A stretch of 64,000 nucleotides of DNA from contig NZ_JOEY01000006.1 of the NCBI RefSeq assembly GCF_000718165.1, forward strand, positions 62,001-126,000, in the 5' to 3' direction. This DNA is from Streptomyces fulvoviolaceus (lineage in GTDB: Bacteria > Actinomycetota > Actinomycetes > Streptomycetales > Streptomycetaceae). Positions within the stretch are counted from its first letter, which is position 1. Each line of letters opens with the position of its first letter. The position numbers and the translations under genes were made by a program. The notes under the pieces were generated by a model. The model worked only from the letters and a program-made list of their open reading frames with translations. It was not told where the DNA came from and made no database searches. Positions 34,251-42,929 of the stretch are shown one piece after another.

Positions 34251-34519
34251 CGGCGTGGGCGCGCGCGTCGCCGTGACCATGGGCGGCCCCGAGAGCAAAG
34301 CGGGCGTCCTCGCGGGCGCGCACGGCGTCATTGAAGACGGCGCGGGCGCACCCGAACGCCCTGGCCGGCGCGAGGCGTTGGCCCGGATCCGGGTACAGCC
34401 TGAAGGCGTACCGAATCCCCGCTCACCAGCATCGCGCTCCGCATAACGGCGTGCGCAGGGCCGCGATGGACGTTCTGCTCGTCGGTAGGCGCAAGCCCAT
34501 CGTTCAGGGACACCCATGC
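34251..34519. other. Degenerate spacer between two pseudogenes
   Basis: Overlapping short open frames on both strands, no motifs and no ribosome sites. Probably debris from the insertions or deletions that truncated the flanking genes. Confidence 0.4.
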
Positions 34520-34760
34520 CGGTGCGGCCGCGATGTTTGCAGCCAGGGAGACAGCGATTCTCAGCAAGAAGGCCAACCAGATGGCCCATCGGGCCCGGCG
34601 TGTGGCAAGCCCCGATGGCTTCAGGAGGCCGATCGTGGCCAGGAGCAGCAGGCCGTCCACCGAAAGGGGCCACAACGAAGCGCTCACTGGGTCCGCTCCG
34701 CCTTGCCGCGCCAACTCCCGCTGATGCACGTATGAGCGTAGGCCGCGACCCCTGCGACGA
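34520..34760 (-). pseudogene. DUF2637 (plasmid-transfer Spd-like) protein remnant
   Basis: The minus-strand frame reads SYVHQRELARQGGADP, WPLSVDGLLLLATIGLL and RRARWAIWLAFLLRIAVSLA, the membrane part of DUF2637 proteins found on actinomycete integrative plasmids. Both ends run into unrelated sequence. It signals past integration of a mobile element here. The bases from 34787 to 35034 show nothing recognisable. Confidence 0.5.
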
Positions 34761-35034
34761 CGAGCGCACACAGGGGTCGCAGCCACACTTCGAGATCCAC
34801 TACGCGGCGGCCGGCAGGGAGTTCCGCTTCTCCGAGCCGCCTCATCCGGCCCTCACCGGTGGCACTCCGCCCCTAGCCAGCCCGGCAGTCCCACGCTCAC
34901 TGCCAGCTGAGCGACACACCCCAGCCAGCAAGGTCATTGCACATCTATTGCGCATTTGGCCGGGAATTCCAGGGAAATGGAGGGAAGTATTCCACGGCCT
35001 TCAGCGCAACCGCCCAGGTCAGCACATGTGCAGC

Positions 35035-36414
35035 TCAGGCCCAGGCCGTCACCGGCACGAACGAACTGTCCTGCCGGAACAGCGCCGTCCCGTCCGACCG
35101 CGCCACCTGCAGTTGGTAGTTGTAGTGCCGCAGGTAGTACCCGGGGTAGTTGTACGACTCGAAGCGGATCGAGCCCGAAGTCGTGCCCGTGCGGGCGATG
35201 AACGTCGCGTCCTTGGCGAACGTCGTCGTGCCGTCGTTCGCGTCGAAGCGGGCCCGGAAGTCCCAGTGGCGCAGGTAGTTGCCGGAGGAGTCACGGAAGG
35301 AGTAGCCGTTGGAGTCGGCGAGGCCCGCGACCACGGTGAAAGTGGACGCCGTCTTCTCGGCGGTGGTGCTGGAGCCGGTCACCACCGGCAGGTTGAGCAG
35401 GGAGGACTGCGCCTGCCAGTAGCGGGTGGAGTAGTTGGCCGACTGGAAGGAGCGGGTGACGTTCTTCGACAGGGTCGGGCCGCCCGACACCGTCTCCTTG
35501 ATCACCGTGAAGTGGCGGGCCGTCCCGGAGATGACGGGCAGGGCGGTCGGCGCGGACCACGTCGCGAAGGTGTCGTAGCTGTCGCTGTAGTAGTAGGTGC
35601 CGTCGCCGTAGCCGTCGAAGAAGATCCGCCAGCCGCCGTTGTCGAGCTGCACCAGCGCCGGGCCCTCGCGGTAGCTGCCCCAGCCGGCCCAGTCGCCCGT
35701 CCTGCTGATCGTGTAGGGGCCGGTGAGGCTGGTGGCCGTCGCGTACTCGATGTACTTCGCCGTCTCGTTCTTCGTGAAGGCGTGGTAGGTCGAGCCGATC
35801 TTCACGATGTAGGTGTCGATGTGGTTGCTGCCGATGCCGGACAGGGCGACGGGTGAACTCCAGGCCGTGAGCGCGGAGTTCGTCGCCTTCAGCAGGTACG
35901 GCGTGAAGATCCACTCGTCGCTCGTGAGCGAGCAGGACACGATGACGTTCACGCTGCCGTCGCTGTCGACGAACCACTCCGGCGCCCAGGCGCGGGACAG
36001 GTTCGTGATCGGCACCGTGTAGTCGTACAGGAAAGTCCAGTTGACCCGGTCGGAGCTGCGGGCGAAGCCGATGGTCGTGCTGACGTCCTGCCAGGTGTGG
36101 GTGGTGTAGGTGATGTAGTAGTAGCCGTTGGTGTGCTTGAAGACGCTCGCGTCGCGGATTCTGTTGCTCGGCGGCGTGTAGGCCGAGGACTGGACCAGGC
36201 GGAAGTCGATGGCGTCGTCCGACTGGTAGACGTTCACCGTGCCGTCGTTGCTGTTGAGGAACGGCACGATCGTGTAGCGGGTGGCGGAGCCGCTCGGCGG
36301 AGCGGCGGCCAGGGCCGTGCCGGGCAGCTCGCCCAGCAGTACCACCGAGGCGGGCAGCGCAGCCATGGCGCGCAGCAGAGTACGGCGGGACGGCGTGGGG
36401 GGTCGTGTGGTCAC
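35035..36414 (-). CDS. Exported GH43-like glycoside hydrolase with C-terminal AbfB (CBM42-like) domain
   Basis: 459 residues. A Tat-type signal (SRRTLLRAMAALPASVVLLG) precedes a GH43-like five-bladed propeller (about 45-310; RDASVFKHTNGYYYITYTT, RAWAPEWFVD, SYREGPALVQLDNGGWRIFF). An AbfB arabinose-binding beta-trefoil follows (about 320-459; RSFQSANYSTRYWQ, DSSGNYLRHWDFRARFD, YNYPGYYLRHYNYQLQVAR). It probably releases arabinose from plant arabinans or arabinoxylans outside the cell. The GTG at 36414 is chosen because GAGGGAGAG precedes it. It has no operon partners. Confidence 0.87.
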   Translation of the reverse strand: MTTRPPTPSRRTLLRAMAALPASVVLLGELPGTALAAAPPSGSATRYTIVPFLNSNDGTVNVYQSDDAIDFRLVQSSAYTPPSNRIRDASVFKHTNGYYYITYTTHTWQDVSTTIGFARSSDRVNWTFLYDYTVPITNLSRAWAPEWFVDSDGSVNVIVSCSLTSDEWIFTPYLLKATNSALTAWSSPVALSGIGSNHIDTYIVKIGSTYHAFTKNETAKYIEYATATSLTGPYTISRTGDWAGWGSYREGPALVQLDNGGWRIFFDGYGDGTYYYSDSYDTFATWSAPTALPVISGTARHFTVIKETVSGGPTLSKNVTRSFQSANYSTRYWQAQSSLLNLPVVTGSSTTAEKTASTFTVVAGLADSNGYSFRDSSGNYLRHWDFRARFDANDGTTTFAKDATFIARTGTTSGSIRFESYNYPGYYLRHYNYQLQVARSDGTALFRQDSSFVPVTAWA

Positions 36415-36614
36415 GGGCGGCTCTCCCTCGGACAAAAACACGGCTCTGACGTGCGAAATACCGAACGAGGTTCGGGAAGTCGATCAGAAGGTAGAGCTGA
36501 GGCTGAAGCTCGTCAATGGTTTGCGCACGACCTGGTGAGCACTGTGGGAATGCTGTGGCGCGCCCGGAACCGCCGCTCCGGCCAGGGACGTTCCGTCGCA
36601 CGCCCTTCGGACGT

Positions 36615-36626
36615 TACCGTTCGGTA
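36615..36626. promoter_or_regulatory. 12-bp palindrome upstream of the amidase
   Basis: TACCG-TT-CGGTA, 27 bases before the amidase ATG. It resembles TetR-family half-sites; no such regulator is adjacent. Confidence 0.4.
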
Positions 36627-36653
36627 GGCAACGTCCTCCCGGAGGTGTCCCGC

Positions 36654-38078
36654 ATGATGCCCGACCGTTCCGCAGGCCTGGTGGAGTCCGCCCGTGCGCT
36701 GGCTGCCGGGGAGGTGACGTCCCGGGCGCTCGTGGAGCAGGCCCTGGCACGGATCGACGCCACGCAGGGTTCCCTGAACGCCTTCCGGATCGTACGGGCG
36801 GAGGCGGCGCTCGCCGAGGCGGAGGCCGCCGACAAGGAACTCGCCGCCGGGACACGGAAACCGCTGCTCGGCGTGCCCGTGGCCGTGAAGGACGACATGG
36901 ACGTGGCGGGCGAGCCGACCGCCTTCGGGTGCCGCGGGGAGTACCCGCCGGTCGCCGAGGACGGGGAAGCCGTACGGCGGCTGCGAGCGGCCGGGGCCGT
37001 GATCGTCGGCAAGACCAACACCTGCGAGTTCGGGCAGTGGCCGTTCACCGAGGGGCCCGCCTTCGGCGCGACCCGCAATCCGTGGAGCGCGGAGCACACG
37101 CCGGGCGGCTCGTCGGGCGGTTCGGCGGCCGCCGTCGCCGCCGGTCTGGTGCCGGCCGCGCTCGGTTCGGACGGCGCCGGTTCGGTACGGATCCCGGCCT
37201 CCTGGACCCACCTGATCGGCATCAAACCGCAGCGCGGCCGCATCTCCACCTGGCCGCGCGGCGAGTCCTTCCAGGGCATCACGGTCAACGGCACGCTGGC
37301 CCGTACGGTCGCCGACGCGGCCCTGCTGCTCGACGCGGCGAGCGGCAACCACGAGCGTGACCCGCACCGTCCGCCGGCCGTCGACGCCTCGGAGGCGGTG
37401 GGCCGCGACCCCGGACGGCTGCGCATCGCGCTCTCCCTGAAGCCCCCGTTCACCGCCCTGCCCGCACGCCTTCAACCTGAGGTCCAAAAGCAGGTGCTCC
37501 AACTCGCCGAGAAACTCAGCGCGTTGGGGCACTTTGTCGAGGAGGCCGACCCGCCGTACGGCCAGATCGGGCTCACCTTCATCCCCCGCGCCACCGTCGG
37601 CCTCGCCGAGCGCGTCCGCGAGGCGCCCTTCCCCGCGCTCCTCGATCGCCGCACCCGTGACGCCGCCCGCCTGGGCGGCCTGTTGGGCGGGGCCCCGCTG
37701 CGGGCGGCGCGGCGGGCGGAGGCGGTCCTGCACCGCCGTATCGGCGGGTTCTTCACGTCGTACGACGTCGTCCTCGCGCCGACAACGGCCGCTCCCCCGC
37801 CGCGCATCGGCTCCATGCTCGGGCTGAGCGGGCTGGCCACCGACCGGGCCATGATCGCGGCCTGCCCCTACGCCTGGCCGTGGAACGTGCTGGGCTGGCC
37901 CGGCGTCAACGTGCCCGCCGGTTTCGTCGACGGCGGACTGCCCGTCGGCGCCCAGCTGCTCGGGCCGGCGAACAGCGAGCCCCTGCTGCTGTCGCTCGCC
38001 GCGCAGCTGGAGGCGGAGCTGCGCTGGCACGAGGCCTGGCCGGCGCAGGCGGTCGCCTCGGATTCCCCGGCCGCGTAA
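36654..38078 (+). CDS. Amidase signature-family hydrolase
   Basis: 474 residues with amidase-signature features: LLGVPVAVKDDMDV (catalytic Lys), VIVGKTNTCEFG, and TPGGSSGGSAAAVAAGLVPAALGSDGAGSVRIPA holding the Ser-cisSer-Lys centre in split form (the motif is SSGGS, with SDGAGSVRIP). It hydrolyses an amide of unknown identity; it is not GatA by context, as gatB/C are absent. The ATG at 36654 follows GGAGGTG, with a second ATG immediately next. It stands alone. Confidence 0.86.
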   Translation: MMPDRSAGLVESARALAAGEVTSRALVEQALARIDATQGSLNAFRIVRAEAALAEAEAADKELAAGTRKPLLGVPVAVKDDMDVAGEPTAFGCRGEYPPVAEDGEAVRRLRAAGAVIVGKTNTCEFGQWPFTEGPAFGATRNPWSAEHTPGGSSGGSAAAVAAGLVPAALGSDGAGSVRIPASWTHLIGIKPQRGRISTWPRGESFQGITVNGTLARTVADAALLLDAASGNHERDPHRPPAVDASEAVGRDPGRLRIALSLKPPFTALPARLQPEVQKQVLQLAEKLSALGHFVEEADPPYGQIGLTFIPRATVGLAERVREAPFPALLDRRTRDAARLGGLLGGAPLRAARRAEAVLHRRIGGFFTSYDVVLAPTTAAPPPRIGSMLGLSGLATDRAMIAACPYAWPWNVLGWPGVNVPAGFVDGGLPVGAQLLGPANSEPLLLSLAAQLEAELRWHEAWPAQAVASDSPAA

Positions 38079-38100
38079 GACCGTTCGGAGGCACAGGACA

Positions 38101-38136
38101 TTCGGCTGCAGGAGACGGTTCGGCTGCATGAGACCG
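38101..38136. repeat. Two tandem 18-bp direct repeats
   Basis: TTCGGCTGCAGGAGACGG followed by TTCGGCTGCATGAGACCG, with a partial third TTCGG. They lie between the amidase and the NfeD-like gene, in its promoter region. Confidence 0.6.
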
Positions 38137-38157
38137 TTCGGCCCGTACCCTGTGACC

Positions 38158-38376
38158 ATGGACGATGCGTCGATGGTCGGGCTCATGGGGCGGGTCACGG
38201 GGACGATCGGGCCGGGGCTCGTCGGCGAGGTGATCGTCCGGGTGCGCGGTGGCGCCGAGCACTTCCTCGCCTACCCCGCCTCCGGCACGGACCGCATCGA
38301 GCGGGGCACGGTGGTGATGGTGGTGGAGTACCTGCCGCCGAGAACGGTCTACGTCCAGGCGGCATACGACAGTTGA
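38158..38376 (+). CDS. Small NfeD-like OB-fold protein
   Basis: 72 residues without a membrane segment. MGRVTGTIGPGLVGEVIVRV, IERGTVVMVVEYLPP and RTVYVQ resemble the C-terminal OB-fold of NfeD/YuaF proteins. It lies 120 bases before a flotillin gene, the usual partner of NfeD, which supports the assignment. Likely a membrane-domain accessory protein working with the flotillin. The ribosome site is weak, so the start is moderately sure. Confidence 0.62.
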   Translation: MDDASMVGLMGRVTGTIGPGLVGEVIVRVRGGAEHFLAYPASGTDRIERGTVVMVVEYLPPRTVYVQAAYDS

Positions 38377-38495
38377 GCTCGCTCCGGCGCAGGTGAGAGC
38401 CGTATGCGTCAAGGTTTCGACAAGGTTGCGCAAGCGTCTGTACCCCGGCCCCGCACAGGCGCACACTCCCTTTCGTTCGGTGCCGAAAGGGCACC

Positions 38496-39995
38496 ATGCA
38501 AAGGGGGCGTATGCCGATGGTTGTCGGCGTCGTTGCGGGGGTGGCAGTCGCTGCCGTCCTCGTTCTCATCGGTCTGTTCAAGTTGATGTGGCGGGTCGCG
38601 GAACCCAACGAGGCGCTCATCATCTCCGGTTCCAAGCACAAGACGGAGGGCCTCGGCGAGGGCATGGGTTTCCGCATCGTCACGGGGCGCGGCACGCTTG
38701 TGCTGCCCGGTGTGCAGGCGGTACGCAAGCTCTCGCTGGACCTGAACGAGACCGAGTTGCTGGTGGAGTGTGTGACCACCCAGGGCATTCCGCTGAAGGT
38801 GCGGGGCGTGGTCATCTTCAAGGTGGGCGACGACTTCGTGTCGATCGCCAACGCGGGGCGTCGCTTTCTGGACCAGCAGAAGATGATGTCGGAGCGCGTG
38901 CACAACGTGTTCGCCGGTCATCTGCGGTCCATCGTCGGCGGGTTGACGGTCGAGGACATGATCCGCGACCGGGAGAAGCTCACCGGGCAGACCCGGGCCG
39001 CGTGCGGCACGGAGATGGAGAAGCTCGGCCTGATCGTCGACTCGCTGCAGATCCACGAGATCGAGGACCCGACCGGGTACATCAAGAACCTCGCCATGCC
39101 GCACGCCGCCGCCGTCCAGCGGGACGCGCGGATCGCGCAGGCCGAGTCCAACCGGCTGGCCACGGAGGCCGAGCAGCAGTCGTTCGCGCGGATGGCGCAG
39201 GCCACCCGGGACAGCGAGATCCTCCAGGCCGGCTACCAGGCCGAGCGCGACAAGGCCGGTGCCTCGGCCCGGCAGGCGGGACCGCTCGCCGACGCCGCGG
39301 CCCGGCAGGAGGTCGTCGTCCAGGAGACCCGGGTCGCCGAACTCGAGGCGCACCGGCGGGAGCAGCAGCTCCAGGCGGACGTCCGCAAGCCCGCGGACGC
39401 CAAGGCCTACGAGAAGCGCACGCTCGCCGAGGCAGAACGCGATGTCCGCATCTCGGCGGCGCAGGCCAAGGCGAAGGAGACCGAGCTCGCGGCCGCGGCC
39501 GAGGCGACCCGGGTCAAGACGGCCGCGGGGGCCGAGGCCGAGGCGACCAAGACGCGGGGTGCCGCCGCCGCCACGGCGACCAGGGCGACGGGTGAGGCCG
39601 AGGCCGCCGCCGCGCAGGCCAAGGGTCTGGCGGAGGCTGAGGCCACCAAGGCCCAGGGGCTCGCGGAGGCGGAGGCCATCAAGGCCCGGGCCGCCGCCCT
39701 GGCCGAGAACCAGGAGGCCGTCGTCGCCCAGCAACTCGCCGAGAACTGGCCGGAGATCGTCAAGGCCGGTGCGTCCGCGTTCGGCAGCGTCGACAACATG
39801 GTGGTGCTCAACGGGGCCGACGGCATGGCGGAGATGCTGGCCAAGGCGCTCACCATGGGCGGCACCGGACTGGGTCTGGCGCGTCAGCTGCTGTCGTCCA
39901 TGAACCAGAACGGCCAGACCCCGAACGGGACTTCGCCGCTCAACGGGATCGCGACGCCGCCGCAGCAGCAGAAGGTGCCGGTGGACGACAAGTAG
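38496..39995 (+). CDS. Flotillin-like SPFH-domain protein
   Basis: 499 residues: an N-terminal transmembrane helix (about 9-28; VGVVAGVAVAAVLVLIGLF), an SPFH/band-7 domain (about 33-200; WRVAEPNEALIISG), then a long Ala/Glu-rich coiled coil (about 205-420) with repeats such as GLAEAEATKAQ, and a C-terminus rich in Gly/Gln. It is the YuaG/FloT plan, organising membrane microdomains. A later ATG at 38511, with AAGGGGG just upstream, is an alternative start. A 6-bp stem hairpin (GGCCTG/CAGGCC, 39996-40011) directly follows the stop. Confidence 0.9.
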   Translation: MQRGRMPMVVGVVAGVAVAAVLVLIGLFKLMWRVAEPNEALIISGSKHKTEGLGEGMGFRIVTGRGTLVLPGVQAVRKLSLDLNETELLVECVTTQGIPLKVRGVVIFKVGDDFVSIANAGRRFLDQQKMMSERVHNVFAGHLRSIVGGLTVEDMIRDREKLTGQTRAACGTEMEKLGLIVDSLQIHEIEDPTGYIKNLAMPHAAAVQRDARIAQAESNRLATEAEQQSFARMAQATRDSEILQAGYQAERDKAGASARQAGPLADAAARQEVVVQETRVAELEAHRREQQLQADVRKPADAKAYEKRTLAEAERDVRISAAQAKAKETELAAAAEATRVKTAAGAEAEATKTRGAAAATATRATGEAEAAAAQAKGLAEAEATKAQGLAEAEAIKARAAALAENQEAVVAQQLAENWPEIVKAGASAFGSVDNMVVLNGADGMAEMLAKALTMGGTGLGLARQLLSSMNQNGQTPNGTSPLNGIATPPQQQKVPVDDK

Positions 39996-40051
39996 GGCCT
40001 GCTCACAGGCCGGTGATCCACACTCACGGGGGCAGCCTCTAAGGTGCCCCC

Positions 40052-40498
40052 GTGACTGCGTTTACCGATGAGAACGTCCCGGGCCGGTTCGGCCCCACCG
40101 CGACCACCGAGGCCGACCCCCGCGAGGTCGGCCGCGTGCGCACCGAGTACTCGCCCGCGCACGACGGCGACCCCGATCCCGGCGAGATCGTGTGGACCTG
40201 GGTGCCCTTCGAGGAGAACGACGGCCGGGGCAAGGACCGCCCGGTGCTCGTCGTCGCCCGCGAGCCTCGCGGCACCTTCCTCGCCGTGCAGCTGTCGAGC
40301 AAGCGACACGACGCCGACCGGGAGTGGGTCGCGATCGGCAGCGGGCCGTGGGACAAGACCGGGCGGGACTCCTGGGTGGACGTCGACCGCATCCTGCGGT
40401 TGCACGAGGACGGCATGCGCCGCGAGGCGTGCGCCCTGGACCGAGGCAGGTTCAACCTGGTCAGGCAGCGCCTCCACGAGCGCTACGGCTGGACCTGA
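40052..40498 (+). CDS. PemK/MazF-like type II toxin-family protein, orphan
   Basis: 148 residues with the MazF/PemK core: PGEIVWTWVPFEENDGRGKDR then PVLVVAREP, LAVQLSSK and FNLVRQRLHERYGW. Ribonuclease toxins of this fold cleave mRNA. The first ~40 residues are an extra acidic extension. No antitoxin gene is adjacent, so it may be a non-toxic domesticated member. The GTG start follows AAGGTG. Its 3' end overlaps the convergent TIGR02452 gene by 16 bases. Confidence 0.75.
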   Translation: MTAFTDENVPGRFGPTATTEADPREVGRVRTEYSPAHDGDPDPGEIVWTWVPFEENDGRGKDRPVLVVAREPRGTFLAVQLSSKRHDADREWVAIGSGPWDKTGRDSWVDVDRILRLHEDGMRREACALDRGRFNLVRQRLHERYGWT

Positions 40499-41334
40499 GC
40501 CGCCTTCTGGACCTGAAACGCCGTCTCGAAGGCACCCCGCACCACCGCACCCCGCGTACGGTCCAGCACCCCGAACACCACCTGCTCGAAGGCCCCGGCG
40601 AACCGTCCGCCGGGCCCGAGCAGCACCCGGAACGCCCCCGCGACCTGCGCCGGATCGTTCTGGAACACCCCGCAGCCCCAGGCGCCCAGCACCAGCCGCC
40701 GGTACCCGTGGGCCGCGGCCGTCTCCAGCACCCGCTCCGCGCGTACCGCGAGGGCCCGCGGCAGCTCGCCCGCGCGCTCCGGCGCCGTACGCAGCACCAC
40801 TCCGGCGTTCGGCGCGGCGGAGGTCAGGAATCCGGCGGTGTACGGCTCGTCCAGGAGTCTGCCGCGGTCGTCGCGGAAGACGGGCACGGCCGGTGAGTGG
40901 ATGACACGGTCCGTGTAGAACGGGTCGCGGTGGGCGCGGTGATGGTCGTAGAACGCGCGGGCCGTGAGCAGGCACGTGTACAGCGCGGAGGCGCGGCACA
41001 GGGCCTCCTCCTGCGCCTGGGCGCCGTTGAGGTAGCCGCCGCCCGGGTTGCGGGCCGAGGAGAAGTTCAGGACGGCGACGGGCCCGGCGAGCCGGCGTGC
41101 AGCTTCCAGGCTGCTCTCGCCCGTGACCTCGAAGGACGTCTCCACCAGCGAGACCGGAGAGACCGACGGGACCGACGGGACCTCGACCGGCCCCGGCCCG
41201 TACATCCGCGTGCCGTCCCGCGCTGCTTCGATCGCCGCCACGAGCGGCACCTCGCGCCCGTCCGGCGCACGGTAGAACCCCGCCGCGACGATCCGCTCCG
41301 TCTCCTGCGCGACACCGCGTAGACGCGCGCTCAC
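40483..41334 (-). CDS. TIGR02452-family protein (microbial PARG-like catalytic domain)
   Basis: 283 residues with the family signatures VLNFSSARNPGGGYLNGAQ, QEEALCRASALY, VIHSPAVPVFRDD, TSAAPNAG and LVLGAWGCGVFQNDP. The fold is macrodomain-like and related to poly(ADP-ribose) glycohydrolase, with GGG and QEE at the expected active-site positions, so removal of ADP-ribose or processing of a related nucleotide is plausible. The GTG start at 41334 is chosen near GGGGGTG. It is divergent from egtA and convergent with the PemK-like gene. Confidence 0.83.
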   Translation of the reverse strand: MSARLRGVAQETERIVAAGFYRAPDGREVPLVAAIEAARDGTRMYGPGPVEVPSVPSVSPVSLVETSFEVTGESSLEAARRLAGPVAVLNFSSARNPGGGYLNGAQAQEEALCRASALYTCLLTARAFYDHHRAHRDPFYTDRVIHSPAVPVFRDDRGRLLDEPYTAGFLTSAAPNAGVVLRTAPERAGELPRALAVRAERVLETAAAHGYRRLVLGAWGCGVFQNDPAQVAGAFRVLLGPGGRFAGAFEQVVFGVLDRTRGAVVRGAFETAFQVQKAAQVQP

Positions 41335-41539
41335 GGCGACACCCCCGTGGACGCCGTCCGCGCGCGTCGCGCGGCCTCCCCCGTCGTGCTCATGCACGCA
41401 TCGTGAGCGATGCTGGTGATGCGGTGCAACAGAGTTTCCCGGCGCCCCGCACCTTCGGAAAACGCCTCGAAAACAACCGGGAAACGGAGATCCACGGCCC
41501 CTAATGCGGCGATGTGCCCCCTTGTGCGGAACGGCACGA

Positions 41540-41586
41540 GGGTCTTGGGTGGGACGAGCGTTGCCTGTCCGGCCCACCCAAGACCC
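41540..41586 (+). promoter_or_regulatory. 14-bp perfect hairpin in the egt operon leader
   Basis: GGGTCTTGGGTGGG pairs perfectly with CCCACCCAAGACCC across a 19-base loop, ending 38 bases before the egtA ATG. No gene on the plus strand ends here, so it is more likely a leader structure (attenuator or RNA stem) or a protein-binding site than an ordinary terminator. Function is inference. Confidence 0.6.
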
Positions 41587-41624
41587 GGGCCGGTGGCATG
41601 GTGGAATCTCAGGAGGATCCCGAC

Positions 41625-42929
41625 ATGTCCGATTCGGTAAGTGGCTGTACGGAGCCCCGCACCGGAATCCCCGAGGCCGAGCTTGAGGCTCTGGTCCGGG
41701 GCATCTGTTTCAAGACCGGTCCACCCCGCCGACTCGGCGTCGAGGTGGAATGGCTCGTCCACGAGCTGCGCACACCGCAGCTCCCCGTGACACCCGAACG
41801 ACTGGCGGCGGCCTACGCCGCACTGCGGACCGTGCCCCTGGACTCGGCGCTCACCGTCGAACCCGGCGGCCAGCTGGAGCTGAGCTCGCAGCCCGCCGAC
41901 TCCCTGATGGAGTGCATCGGCACCGTCTCCGCCGACCTCGCCGCCGTCCGCGCGGCCCTCGCCGAGCACGGTCTCGGCCTCGCCGGCATCGGCCAGGATC
42001 CCTGGCACCCGCCCCGCCGGTTCCTGCACGAGCGGCGCTACGACGCCATGGAGACCTGCCTCGACCGCACCGGCCCGGCCGGCCGCGCCATGATGTGCAC
42101 CTCGGCCTCCGTCCAGGTCTGCCTGGACGCCGGGTACGAGGAGCCCGGCCCGCTCGGACTCGGGCGGCGCTGGTGGCTGGCGCACCAGCTGGGCGCGGTC
42201 CTGGTGGCCGCCTTCGCCAACTCCCCGATGGCCGGCAACGAGCCCACGGGCTGGCTCTCCACCCGGCAACTGCTGTGGGTGGAGATCGGCACCGGCCGGG
42301 CGGGCGGACCCGCGCTGGACACCGACCCGCGCGAGGCCTGGACGCGGCACGTCCTGGACGCACCGGTGATGTGCATACGGCAGGACAGCGGGCCCTGGGA
42401 CGTCCCGGAGGGGCTCACCTTCCGGGAGTGGGTCAGATCGGGAGTGCCCAGGCAGCCGACCCGGGAGGATCTCGACTACCACGTCTCGACGCTGTTCCCG
42501 CCGGTCAGACCGCGTGGCCATCTCGAACTGCGCATGATCGACGCCCAGCCCGGCGACGACGGCTGGATCGTGCCGCTCGCCGTGACGACGGCGCTCTTCG
42601 AGGACCCGGGGGCCGCCGAGACCGCCTACCGGGCGGTGAAGCCGCTGGCCGAGCGCGCCCTGTCGCTGCCCGCGCCGCACAACCCGCTGTGGATCGACGC
42701 GGCCCGGCACGGGCTGGCCGACCCCGAGCTGCACGAGGCGGCGATCGCCTGCTTCGCGGCCGCCCTGGAGGCCCTGCCCCGCCTCGGCGCCGCCACCGAG
42801 GTCACGGACGCCGTCTCGGCGTACCAGGACCGCTATGTGATCCGGGGCCGCTGCCCCGCCGACGACCTGCTGGACCGGGTGCACGGCACGGACCGTCGCC
42901 ACCCGCACGGGAAGGACATCCGCACATGA
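41625..42929 (+). CDS. egtA: Glutamate-cysteine ligase EgtA
   Basis: 434 residues of the glutamate-cysteine ligase (GCS2) family: LGVEVEWLVHEL, VEPGGQLELSSQPADSL, GIGQDPWHPPRR, MMCTSASVQVCLD and HLELRMIDAQP. It makes gamma-glutamylcysteine, the sulfur donor for ergothioneine in actinobacteria. The ATG at 41625 follows AGGAGG. Its stop overlaps the egtB start in ATGA, first of four tightly coupled genes. The strong hairpin at 41540-41586 lies in its leader. Confidence 0.94.
   Translation: MSDSVSGCTEPRTGIPEAELEALVRGICFKTGPPRRLGVEVEWLVHELRTPQLPVTPERLAAAYAALRTVPLDSALTVEPGGQLELSSQPADSLMECIGTVSADLAAVRAALAEHGLGLAGIGQDPWHPPRRFLHERRYDAMETCLDRTGPAGRAMMCTSASVQVCLDAGYEEPGPLGLGRRWWLAHQLGAVLVAAFANSPMAGNEPTGWLSTRQLLWVEIGTGRAGGPALDTDPREAWTRHVLDAPVMCIRQDSGPWDVPEGLTFREWVRSGVPRQPTREDLDYHVSTLFPPVRPRGHLELRMIDAQPGDDGWIVPLAVTTALFEDPGAAETAYRAVKPLAERALSLPAPHNPLWIDAARHGLADPELHEAAIACFAAALEALPRLGAATEVTDAVSAYQDRYVIRGRCPADDLLDRVHGTDRRHPHGKDIRT

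Noticed and set aside
39200..39730. Internal repeats in the flotillin gene as a possible DNA repeat or CRISPR-like array
   Set aside because: They are codon-level repeats of an Ala/Glu coiled coil, irregular and in frame.
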